Assembly (NCBI GenBank): GCA_003999685.1
Contig: CP021223.1
Coordinates: 868,001 to 932,000, forward strand
Direction: 5' to 3'
Length of the DNA stretch: 64,000 nucleotides
From: Taiwanofungus camphoratus
Taxonomy: Eukaryota; Basidiomycota; Agaricomycetes; Polyporales; Taiwanofungaceae
Made by a program: the position numbers and the translations under genes. Below the pieces are notes generated by a model. That model ran no database searches and was not told the DNA's origin. It was given only the letters and a program-made list of their open reading frames with translations. Shown here piece after piece: positions 1-10,412 of this stretch (the stretch's first letter is position 1; each line of letters starts with the position of its first letter).

Positions 1-507
1 AGATAGGCAGCCCACCTCGCCATTTTCTGCGTTCATTCAAGCCCTAACGGCTCTGTGTAGGGGTAAAGAAAGGACATTTTCGAGCCTGCTCGGTATTTGA
101 CGCCTCCGCGAGGGCGTCGGTCGCGCATACGAAGCTTCGAATTCGCGGAATTCGATCAGAACGCGGTTGTATATAGCATGCCGTCACGAAACGAATACCT
201 GACTTATGTAAAACACTGATACAACATGGCTGGCCGCGCGGCACTGTAGGTATTATCGTCCCTACATTCAGGAATGCACGAGGAATCTACAAGGTTCACC
301 CCTTTTCTACTATTGTCAAACCGCAAACCTTGGCAGTGGGATCAGGCCTCAGCATATGCTCAGAGGTGTGTTCAGCGATCAAGAATTCGATGAAGGACCG
401 CGGAAATCTCTTGCGAACCTTGATGAGCAACTCACCAAGTTACGATGTGCATACCAGAGCTAGATGCTCGACAGCATGTAAGTAGTGTAAAGAACCTCCA
501 TCCTCCG
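1..507. other. 3' flank with no assignable gene
   Basis: This stretch lies downstream of the Atg27-like gene and runs to the window edge. Two overlapping plus-strand frames stay open across about 230-463 (one ends at a TAG at 461-463). They could be the last exon of a gene that starts outside the window, but the two frames cannot be told apart and neither resembles a family I recognise. Confidence 0.3.
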
Positions 508-1650
508 TCATACTGCAATGTATCCTCCTCGACTCGAACTCTGACGTGGCCGAACAGTCGAGCATAGGTGAGAAATAACATCACTAAGCATATAAGGCAC
601 CTCTCTCCAGAAGTCGCGATGTCTGCAGAGGGCAGGTGAGACAGTCACCGGAAAGTGAGAAGAAAGATTTACGTACGGGATGAGATCTGCGCCTGTTGCA
701 CCGTATGTTGAGTAGTTATAATACGCGCCTATTGCGAAATACGCTACGAATGCAAGGAAGAGTCTGCGAGCCAATAGGAAGACCATTCAGCTAAGCCCGA
801 CACATCCCGGCCTTCAGCAGGGACATATAGCGGCGGCTTACAATAGGAAGAAATAACCGACACCAGACCCAACCGCTTTCTCTTTTTGACCTCTGTCATC
901 ATCAATATCTCCCGCAGGCTCGTCTCCTGCAGGCATGTCCGAACTACTCGAGCCGCAGCCCGATGGTGTACTCCACTCCACTATCATCTGCGAGCCATCA
1001 TATGATGACCAGGATGGTCCAGAGTCTTCTGTTGAGCATAGTAATCGTACGTTGAAGGATTGGGGTATTGGATCGGCGCTCGTTGAGCTGGGGTATGATG
1101 GGCCCTTAAAGGTAACGGACAGACCCTTAGGCGCTGATGATATACAGATGAGATATTCATGAATATTGCACAGGAAAGAGATTGCGCGCGTACAAGAAAG
1201 TGAGGAATAATCCATGTCCTCTGTCGCGGACTTGGCCAGAGGAATCACAGCTACTATACGATCATCGTCGTTTCCTTTCCGGTTCGTTTTTGTCAGGCAT
1301 GCTCTGGTACCTGAGGGACACTAGCAGTGCTACAAATGAGTCATTTTCGCGCAGCTGTGGGCACAGTACACAATGATTTCACCAACCTGATCCACTTCGT
1401 CTACTCGTTCTTGCGGCTGCAGGTCTGCGCAGAGATTGAAGATGACGGTATCAACCATCACACTTGGCGGCGACTCTCTTGTTCGCGACACAGAACGCTC
1501 GCCGGCTAAGGAATTGAGGTCGTAGTTTTGGTCACCATATGATATGTGGCAATCAAATGGATTCCCATCCTCTTGAGCATATGTGAAGGTCGAAAGAAAC
1601 AGGAGCGAAAACGCAAACGTATGAAACTCTAGATGTCGCGGCAGGATCAT
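508..1650 (-). CDS. ATG27: Atg27-like transmembrane sorting protein
   Basis: Five exons are inferred: 1387-1650, 1194-1320, 842-1133, 677-763 and 508-622, giving 294 residues with phases that all agree. The start MILPRHLEF opens a signal peptide. A cysteine-bearing lumenal domain follows (FDCHISYGD, FNLCADL, CPSGTRACLTK), of the mannose-6-phosphate-receptor-like Atg27 type. Next come a Ser/Asp-rich stalk and one membrane helix (GVGYFFLLLFLAFVAYF). The short cytosolic tail contains YYNYSTYGATG and ends YIAV. Family knowledge: Atg27 cycles between vacuole, Golgi and phagophore and supports Atg9 trafficking. A longer in-frame start (MLVR, 1662) exists, but MILP places the hydrophobic core better. 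The gene is divergent from the ataxin-3 gene. Identity rests on domain order and the tail. Confidence 0.85.
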
Positions 1651-1962
1651 TCGAACCAGCATTTGGTGTGGTGAATAGTACCAGGAGGCGATTATATGGG
1701 TGCAATTTAGCAGTCAAGCAGTCTTGGGCTGTGCTTGCCGCACGTCGGCCGGATTTGGTCGCGCATGAGGACCCTATCAACTGAATTACGTAAGGCACGC
1801 GAGATCTGGTAAGACCCCAGGAGCACCGGTTGCGCGTCCCTATTACGCGACGCGTCACTTACAGCCACAGACGGGCTTGCGCTTGATTTCTCTAGATAGG
1901 CGCCACAACCACATAAAGGACCGGTCTGCATTCAGAGGCTAGCAAACATCTCTTGAACCACT
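1651..1962. promoter_or_regulatory. Bidirectional promoter interval
   Basis: Only 312 bases separate the start codons of the Atg27-like gene (minus) and the ataxin-3 gene (plus), so both promoters must lie here or overlap the 5' ends. No clear TATA box is visible. Several short frames cross the interval but none looks coding. Confidence 0.5.
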
Positions 1963-3875
1963 ATGGCTACAGTCGACGACCTAATCCCCCTAATCTACCA
2001 TGAGAAACAGGAGCCAGGATCAATGCTCTGTGCTCAGCATGCCTTGAATTCACTTTTGCGTGAGCAACCCTACTTGTCTTTCTTCTTGGTCTGTCTGAAC
2101 CGTCCTTCGTGTGGCGCAGAGCGCGATGAAGTCAGTCCGCATAATTGTCTGCATCGCCGTCTCTGATACTTGCTCTGACATCAGTATACGGCGCCTATGT
2201 TGTCCGATATTGCGAGGTCGCTTGATGCACAGGAAGCACAAGTTGACCAAGACAACACTGGACGTCTCAGTACTAATATGGATGACACCGGTGCGCATGC
2301 ATCGAGCTGATCTCCCTACAGACTTTTCGTGCTGAGATGCTGCGGCACAGGTTTCTTCTCGGAGCAAGTGCTCGAGACGGCATTGCAAGTATGGGGACTA
2401 ACGTATGCCACCTCGCGTCGATTGAGATGTGCATGCGCGCGTACTGACATTAAAATGTATGCAGCCTTGCTCGATGGCGCAGCACACCGATGCTTCCTTA
2501 CCATGACCGCCCACAGTGCGTGCCCGCTGTCAGATGCCATCGCTGATGTAGATTGGTCATATCGTTTTTCTATGCAGCACTCAAATGGCATTCATCTTAC
2601 ATCTTGAGAACCATTGGTTTACACTGAGGCGATTCGGGCTCGTCTCTCCGAATCCCGATGCAGATACAGGGGAAGGACATTGGTTCAACCTCAATTCCTT
2701 CCTTGAAGCTCCAGAGTGGGTCAGCAGATTGTATCTTGGAATGGTACTACAGCAGGCAGAAGCCGACGGTTGGTGTCATTCCCATGCCTCTTGTAACGAG
2801 ACTCCAATCTTGCTACAACGTTTGCTAATCGAATGGTTTTCTGGAGATAGGTTTCACTGTCTTCGCAGTGGTTCAAATGGACCGTGATGGCCCTCTCAGA
2901 CTTACCCGTACACATGCAGATCACCTCGCCGCTACTATCCCCGAACGATCTGCCCATTCTGGAGCGCGCTTGTCAACGACACGAGCATTATCATCGCAGG
3001 CTGCTCCTCAGCCTCACTACATAGAAGGTTTCGAGGACGAAGACATGGAACTCCAAGCCGCGTTGCAGGCTTCGCTCCTGGCCAGCACCCACGACTTCCC
3101 GCCGGCACTTATTTTACCAAGAGCGTCGTCGTCGGCTACATTGCCCTCTTCTGGGACACGCATGCCATTGCAAAGGATACAACCAGCATACAGCGCGCCT
3201 CCACAAGCCGAAGGAGGAGGCGAAGACGAGACATCGCTGGATCCCGTAGCGAGAAGCAGGGCGCGCGGCCAAGCCTTGTTACAGCATATGCAACGCGAGC
3301 AAGAGGCAGCGCTCAGAGAAAGTTACCAGGAAGAGATAGCTCGCTTCGAGGCCGCCTCACGGATGCCTGCTGTGCGAGCAGGCATGGGCGAGGACGAGGA
3401 CGAGGAGTTGCGCCGAGCAATCGCAGAGAGCGAGGCCATGATGCGGAGTCAGCAGACGAGCGTTCCTGCTAGAAACGAGCCTCCAGAACTGATCGATGTT
3501 GACGAGGATGAGGATGACCCAGACTACGAGCCGCCGGTGATACCGCCGCAGCCACAGCCGCGGTCGTCCATGTATGGCGCGCACAGGGTGTATGACGACG
3601 AAGATGCAGATCTGCAAGCGGCACTAAAGGCGTCGATGGAAGGCATTCCGGAAGGCTTTAGGCTTCCCAGTACACCACCACGACCACCTCAACCGCTATT
3701 CAATGCCGATGCCCCAGTACCGTTACCGCGACCTCAGTCACAACAAGGTGTCGCAGCGAGTTCGGAGGAGATCGAGAGAGATAACGAGGCTGAATCCGAG
3801 GCAGAGCAAGCGCCGGCACAGGAGTTGAGCCTCGAGGAGATTAGGAAACGGCGCCTTGCCAGGTTCGGGAGTTGA
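1963..3875 (+). CDS. ATXN3-like: Ataxin-3-like Josephin deubiquitinase with three UIMs
   Basis: Exons 1963-2059, 2120-2130 (11 nt), 2185-2290, 2351-2402, 2465-2515, 2578-2768 and 2851-3875 give 510 residues. The Josephin domain fills about residues 1-200. The catalytic Cys is C23 in GSMLCAQHALNSLL. The catalytic His is H118 in ENHWFTLRRFG, and the Asn is N143 in GHWFNLNS. Three ubiquitin-interacting motifs follow at about 232-247, 351-369 and 418-433, each an acidic run plus an Ala/Ser helix such as DLQAALKAS. The protein ends in a basic helix, EEIRKRRLARFGS, similar to the Arg/Lys-rich VCP/p97-binding motif of animal ataxin-3. Family role: editing ubiquitin chains on p97 clients. There is no polyglutamine tract. 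Identity is firm; the p97 link is inference. Confidence 0.95.
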
Positions 3876-5359
3876 TATGGTTGACATGAGCGGCTGAACT
3901 TGGTGCTTGGATCTGTGTGCTGATCCGTGAGAAGTACAATATACTCAAAGAATCTGTAAGAAACATACAAACATATATACTGTATCTTTTTGGTATCTCC
4001 ACGGGATCAGGTCTCGATCTGTTAAGTAGGAGCGTCGATAACATTCGCAAGCAAGTTCTTACAGCGACCTTGACAAGAACCGCTGTTTAGAGCATACTCT
4101 GGTCCTCTGTCGATACCATTCACTTCCATTTGCCTTTCTTTGGTGGGACGTTCACATTCCGGCTATATGTCAAACGTTGCGGTATATCTGCGCTGGCTGC
4201 GTGTTCGATGGGAATGGAAAGAATTGCATGACGGTTCAAGCCTCAGGGATCAGGTATTTCAAGCCAAAGTCGGATTCCAAGACTGCCTTGTATAAGGGTC
4301 CAAGGAGACGCTACTGGACTCTGAGAGTGATGGCACGTCCATTCACTAGTGCTGGAGTACGCGAAGTCGATTGGTGTGATTGTGTCTTGGTGCTCCTCAG
4401 CAAGTCAGTCTGACCTTTTGATGACATTACTTCGCGTTGTGAGTGTTGTGCAACTGAGCTATCTCCTGTTAGTGACAAGCTGCTTGCCGTTCGTCAGGGC
4501 ACCAATACGCCGTAGTGGCGTGTCGCTCTCTTTGGCTTTGGTCATCGTGCCCGCAGTATCTATCGCCTCAAGGGATAGTTGCTGAGCTTTCTTTCCTTCT
4601 CTGTTCATTCTCTTTTGATCTTCTTTTGCATGTAGCTCACACGTGACCTTCAGCGCAGTAACGGAAACCGGCGCAATTTGACGAATGTAGGTGACCCACA
4701 AAGACAGATAGAAAGTCTCCGCGGTGAAAAGAACTGATGTTACTTCGTGGCACCGCCGACATCATGCTCCTCGCATATTGAACTACCGGCATCATCTGAA
4801 AGGCGACGTGGGGCTCGTGGTCGCCTTGAGCTATGGTTACCGCATGTTCCGCCGGACACGGGTTCAATGGGCTGCACGGTGGACAACTTGAAGGCAAGAG
4901 TACTACTGCATGCTGAAAGGACTGTCCTCGGCCATATACAATGAATTACTATTGTCTACTACCATCCTAGCACAAGGGGAAACCAACTGCTATTTTGTGT
5001 TTTCAAGCAATGGTAATTAGGTTGCTATGTCTGAAAAACTGACAGCACATGAGTGCAGACTCTAGAGTTATGCTCTGGGCAATCGGAGACGTGGCCCAGG
5101 CTTTGTGACGTGTAGAACATCAGATGGATATCTGCCGAGACAGCGTGCTCAGAACACTACTTATGTGTTATGTAAGTGGCGGCGAATAGGAATTGGACAT
5201 TCATAGCCATTTTCCTCAATCTCGATCCCGTTGACCTTACGAGTCTGTCCTCTACGGGCAACAAGAGGCATCAAGCTTCTCCGGCGCTCGGACGCTAAAC
5301 TAATTGTGATAGCATGGCATGTCCGTGCTCACCATAGCCTCTTCTCCCTAAAACTCTTC
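3876..5359. other. Gene-poor stretch
   Basis: No gene is assigned. Short open frames occur on both strands (for example 4459-4701 minus, with a Lys/Glu-rich helix-like stretch, and 4177-4413 plus), but none has a start, splice pattern or motif that I can connect to a family. The first part is the 3' region of the ataxin-3 gene. Confidence 0.4.
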
Positions 5360-6499
5360 ATGCCAGTCGTCGGAGGGTGGGCAGTACAGCTACAAACGTC
5401 AGGCGGCACCCTGTAGGAGTATGATGTCGAGCATGGGGTGAATAACGATTTCAACTGCCGTGTAATCTGTCAACCAGACAGGACAAGCTACCTTTTGCCC
5501 TACAGTCATCGAGCACCGAGTCTCACTGACACGTGCATAAACACCTATAGGCATTCTCAGTTTCTCTAGAGTCTGGGCAAAATGAGCTCGGTATCTATGT
5601 CGAGATCCTTCTTGATGGAGTTTTAGTATGTCTGTCTCACTTGCAGCATAAGTCATTTGATTGTAACATGGATGGCGTCCAGTATGAGCATTTTTATATC
5701 TCTGAACACACTCATGAAGCATGTAGCTACGGCTGGCAGGATAGCGCAGACGACGACATTTATCCGTTTCCTTGGATGAAACGTTCAGCTCTTTGTAGGT
5801 TTCCATTTTGCCATCGTTTTTCTGAGTGTCTTGTTAATAATCTAATTCGCCGTTGCAGCTTCCAGAGGCGACATCCTAAAAGCTGTGGATGTAGAACTGA
5901 CTGGCGCGGTTGTCGTTAGATTGTACCGACTGAATAAGCGGCTGCCCGCACCCCTGCTTGACCGATATGTTAAACGCCCATCACGGGCACGGTCGAAGTA
6001 TAAATGTAAGCAGTCGCACTATGCTCAGTAAGTCGCAAGTTCTGGTATGTCCTTTGGCAACTTAATCCAGTACACAGTTATGAAAAGAAGGCTCTTCCTA
6101 ATGCACGGAAACGAATTGAGCGACTGCATACAGTTGACATACTATCAGACCCCTTTGGAACGGTGATTTTCAACTACCAAGAAAGTGAGCACTCAAAATT
6201 TTCAGTCTTTCCGTCCGCTAATCATCTTTCCAATGGTCGAGGTGCCCTCATCGTATCTAGAGATGATGTGTTTAGTGGGCTGACATCAATGGAAAAGAAC
6301 CGAGACCAATTTAGTACGCCCAGAAAAAAAGCTTGCGAACCAGTTTTCTTTAATCATACAATCATTGTCTTTTTCTGCAGACTCCATTGTCAAGCGCCGC
6401 AGATCATTTCGTCCACCACTTGCATTCCTAGAACCCGAAGGCCTTCCCGCTTACAAGAAACAGAAAAATGACAACGTCGTGGGTCCTTTAGTCCTGTGA
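5360..6499 (+). pseudogene. DUF7918-like gene, probably broken by an early TAG
   Basis: Spliced segments read as one protein: from ATG 5360, then a segment after an acceptor near 5550 running to 5794, then 5859-6005, 6071-6184, 6263-6313 and 6381-6499. The N-terminus GWAVQLQTSGGTL is followed directly by TAG (5414-5416) and, in the same frame, EYDVEHGVNNDFN. The order fits the fungal DUF7918 pattern: opening strand, EY-V motif, F-V strand, Y-LDG strand, then later RLYRLNK. Reading TAG as CAG would restore the family's usual residue flow, so a C-to-T nonsense change is likely. A donor at 5413 could instead splice past the stop, but the following acceptors then lose frame. Family assignment is by pattern memory only, and function is unknown. 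Confidence 0.4.
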
Positions 6500-6526
6500 T
6501 CAATGTTGTGACATTCAGGAACACTG

Positions 6527-6534
6527 TATAAATA
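6527..6534 (+). promoter_or_regulatory. TATA-like box
   Basis: TATAAATA lies 253 bases before the ATG at 6787 and after the stop of the DUF7918-like frame. It may mark the promoter of the downstream Ser/Pro-repeat frame. Confidence 0.25.
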
Positions 6535-6786
6535 GGACCGCATGATCTGGCGTGAGGAAACGAGAAGATTAATCGCCGTAGGTGTACACGTCTCCATTAT
6601 TAGCAAGACTCTACTAAGTAAAGGGCTCTCTCTCTAGGAAGGGCGAATTCAAGCCTTCGTATGTAGTTTCTACCTCGATAGCTCCGAAACAGTATGAAAG
6701 TGACTTCCTTTGGCGTACAGCAAGAAGCTCAGAAAATTTATGCCAAGGTGTGACCGTCATCTCATGAACGGCTCTCTGTAAGCTGA

Positions 6787-7149
6787 ATGTCACGCCATAT
6801 GATCCAGCACGACACAGTTGATATTGTCGAGTTGAATGATGGGAGCATTCTCGTTGGAGGCCCCAATGCTGAAGCTCCTGTGATGGTGGAAATGCCTCAA
6901 CGATCAGCTGAAGGCAGTACTACCAAAGTCTCCGCAGGCTCATCTCAGCAGCCGGGTGTAGGCAGTGATGCCAACCCCTCTGCAGAGCCGTCTCAACGGC
7001 CGCGGCCAACCATCAAGGGAAAGGCCAAGTCCTCGGCGGGACCATCTTAACGGCTGGCTAAAAATGGAGTTGCCGAAGCCTCTACAGGGCCATCTCAGGA
7101 ACTCACCAAAGACAAGGATGACAAGTCCCTCTTCAGCTTCTGGCCATAA
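6787..7149 (+). pseudogene. Ser/Ala/Pro-repeat protein frame with internal TAA
   Basis: The frame from ATG 6787 runs to TAA at 7048-7050, then stays open in the same frame to TAA 7147-7149 (ending SLFSFWP). The coding sequence carries an imperfect repeat: SAGSSQQ, SAEPSQR, SAGPS-stop-R, STGPSQE. At the stop, sister repeats have CAG or CAA, so TAA is one C-to-T step from the expected Gln codon. It may be the 3' part of the preceding gene or a separate small gene. Upstream exons were not resolved. No known domain; probably not making full-length protein. Confidence 0.4.
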
Positions 7150-7526
7150 AATTGATGTTTATTTCATCCCGCGGACGCGACAAAGTTTCAAGGGATCATA
7201 GGCGGAGAGTTTAGTTGTGTTATGTGGCACGTTCCTATAGGAGCTTTGGGGATGTCATTGCAAAAGGTCAACAATGATTTAGGATACAAGTTGAGTTCTG
7301 CGAAACGAAAGCAGTGCGCAATATTGAATAGATGTATAGATAATTTATGCGCAGCATAAAAAGGTATAGATAATGTACCGACGAACTTGAGAATTGAGAG
7401 GTGACTAGCCACGTGAAACCGAGCCCACGGAGCACAATCCATGTCCACTAGTGCATCGAAGCTACGAGTCGCCGTGGAACAGAGACGTAGGCACGGTACG
7501 TATGTGCCTTGATGTATAGTAGATAG
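7150..7526. other. Intergenic, 3' flanks
   Basis: About 380 AT-richer bases between convergent ends. Nothing coding or structured was recognised. Confidence 0.4.
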
Positions 7527-9219
7527 TCAATGGTCCGCAGCTACCACCGCAATCTGGCGTTCAAGCCACTTCACGAAGCCCTCCATCCGTCCCGCCGCAC
7601 CCTCCGCTCGGAGCACATCGAGCACGCGTTGGCCAACGGCCGCGGCGCACTCCTCTGCTCGCCCGAAGCCGCTGAGGCAGCCTTTACGGTAATCCTCCTC
7701 CGACAAACCGAGCATCGACGCGACCGTGCGCTCCTGGTTTGCAGGACTCTCGCTACTGGCAGGCGCGAAAGCACGAAGCAGCACCGGAAGCGCAATCAGG
7801 AGAGGCAAGTCCGCCGTCAGCACCTCCAACTCCGCCTGCAGCTCCGCAGTAGCGCCAGCCCCGCCCACACGGCCACGCGGAGCCTGCAAATGCACCTGCA
7901 CAGCCTCAAGCAGCGCAGTCAACGCGCTCAGCCCCTCGAATGCCTCGTCCACGGCCTCCCGTGCAAGACGAGTGGTCTGCTTGTCCGTAGACGGACGAGG
8001 CAGCATGTTCAACAGGTCGAAAAGAGCACGAGCATCGGCAGCGACAGTTGTACCCCTCACGCCAGAGAGCCCAGGGGGTGTCGGGGGACGCGAAGGTGGA
8101 AGCTTGAGAGTGAACCTACTGGACGGAGGCGTCGCAGGCGGGGTAGCAGAACCGTGCCGCTTAGTCTCCTTAGTCTTCTGAACAGGGGCAGAGAGAACTG
8201 GAGATGTAGGGGGGGAAGGAAGAGGCGAGGACCGATTGGCCAGGGCAACGAGGCTCCGCCAAATTAAAGAGATGAGCAGAGAAGCAAGAGCATTCTCAGC
8301 GGTCACTGACGTGACGTAGCGCGATATAACACGCGCGTAGATTGGCACCACAGTCTGTAGAGTAGCGACCGACGGATGAGGAACAGGTGACTTAGGACCC
8401 TTCGATGCACTCGGCGCAGGGTGCGCATACTCGAGAGCATCCAAGAGGGGAACCAAGTCGTTCTTGGTAACAGACATGAGGGGATCCAGCACCTTCTTCA
8501 CGACAGAGGCAAGTCCCTCCCGAGTTGCTTTCAAGCCGTCGCCCCTCATGCCGGTCTCAAGGCCCAGCCCGAGTTCATCGAACGTCTCAAGCAATTCAGC
8601 CGCAACAGTGGCAAGCCCAACCGCATGCTGCTGAATGGCATTGAGATGAGGTGGTTGAGGAGTGGACGTAGGAGATGCATGGAAGGAAGAGGACGACAGG
8701 AGCAGAAGGAGGTCACTCGATAAATTGGAAAGCAGTACGGAGAGTGGTCGGTGCAAGGTTCGGATGATTGCCCGGTACAAATGCGGGTTCTCACGAGAAG
8801 CCTTGACTTCGCTGCAAGTGGCGTTAGAAATGCCAGTAAGAGACTCAATTAAAATGGATGACTCACGATGCAATCAGAGCGCCCAGGGCACGCCCACGTC
8901 CTGGTGGGATCGGTCTTCTACCACCGATGAGCTCATGCGGCGTACCAGGCCCGCTTGGCTGCGCAAGTGCCTTGGACACTGCCTCACTGAGTTTGAGGCT
9001 GAGCACTTCCATATAGGAGCCATCCTGAGTCACTGTGTGCGTAAGGGGGCCTGAAGCGGGAGACGAAGAGGGACGTCTGAAGGTAGAAAGGGAAAGCTTC
9101 GAGAGCGGACGAGCAGCACGGTCGCCACCCATGACTGGTTCCTGGAGGGGAGTGAGTACAGGCGAGGATGGCCGGCTAGTAGGACGGAAGAAGGACGGCG
9201 ACTTCAAGGCGTTGATCAT
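7527..9219 (-). CDS. Conserved fungal protein of unknown function
   Basis: Two exons, 8867-9219 and 7527-8811, are joined by a 55-base intron with a GTGAGT donor, giving 545 residues. The ATG at 9219 is used because the upstream in-frame codon is GTG. The N-terminal 70 residues are Ser/Pro/Arg-rich and look disordered. The rest is Leu/Ala-rich and predicted helical (for example LLSNLSSDLLLLLSSS and LLETFDELGLGLETG). A Pro/Thr-rich loop interrupts it around residues 330-370 (TPPATPPSS, PPSRPPTPPGLSG). There is no signal peptide or clear membrane helix. The length of open frame and clean splice support a real gene. I do not recognise the family. A TATA-like run lies about 60 bases upstream (9276-9290). 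Confidence 0.8.
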
Positions 9220-10412
9220 CACTGAATAATGCTGTGACGAAAAATTCCTGCGACTGTAGTCGGCGTAATGGGAGTGTATATATATTTTAATGCAGGGTAT
9301 GCGGAGGCGAGGGCGGTTTGTATTTCAAGTTGTGTGATGCTATAACCGGAGCAGGCGACCTGGATCCGACAGTTGAGAGGTTGTGTTTATCCCATATGTA
9401 AGTGTAGTGACAAAGAAAGGCTTGGGGGGATTGAGGTAGGGCAAGAGGTCCTAAGGAGGCCTGTCTGTGTCAACGAGGAGGAGTCCTAGTGGTCCGAAGA
9501 GAATCTTGTTGGTGTGATATGTTGTGCTGCAGCGCACGGAACGAGGTCAGCACGAAGCGAAGCCACACAACCCGAGGGTCGTGAAGCAGTTGAGACGACG
9601 CACCCAGAGAGCGAGGGGAATATCATAGATTTGACCAAAGACGCGGTTTCAATGTGAGTTGCTCGAAAGTGCGAGGCAGCAAGACGAAGGAGGGCTCCTT
9701 ACAACCGGAAAATTTGCTGCGGGCCATTATAAGGTCACATTGTAGATTCCCACGCCTCCCTGGTCCCGTTCCGCGTTTTCGACCTCTTGCTCCCCACATC
9801 GATATCGCTTCAGACCATCCGTCGACTTACATGCTAGTTGCTCTTGATTCTATCGCACCTATGTCTTTGAAAATCGCTGCTCAAACCTGCCGTCCACGCG
9901 CACAACGTACCGCTTGGGATGATCAGGCAAAATCTCGTGGGCCCAATCACAGCACAATCTCACTTGTCGTATGGCTCCAGACAGGACCAGAGTGAGACTC
10001 TGTGCCCAGTCGCTAGCGGAATAACGTGGCTTTCACCGATGAGCTCAAACATGCAACCACTCGGGTTTTCCCTTCACGCCACACCCGCTGCATAAGCCCA
10101 CTCTGGATCTTCGCCTACTGACACCGAAATGAAGACACACCGCTGTCCAGGAGCTACTGAGTTTGCATCGACGCTCATCACTTGAACCTTCCCTTATCGT
10201 AGTAGTTGCAGGGCAATCAATACACAACGGATAAGAACACACAATTATCCACGACTCAGGCCAACCAAAGAATGCATTCGACAATGTCTGGGTGATAGAA
10301 TCTTATAATGGCAACACCAGTCTGACGACGTTGAAGAAGTAGAACAAAGGTAATGCGGTCGTAATCGTAAGGCAGGAATATCCTCTGATGTCGTTAATGG
10401 TCATGACTATGT
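9220..10412. other. Intergenic region with TATA-like run
   Basis: About 1.2 kb separates the unknown gene's start from the GH55 stop. GTGTATATATATTTT at 9276-9290 sits 57-71 bases before the ATG of the minus-strand gene and is a likely TATA element. Open frames at 9654-9995 (plus) and 10045-10284 (minus) show no family features. Confidence 0.45.

Noticed and set aside
7530-8267. 245-codon plus-strand open frame
   Set aside because: It is antisense to the long minus-strand exon of the unknown 545-residue protein, is Arg-rich, and has no start context. It is a shadow of codon bias.
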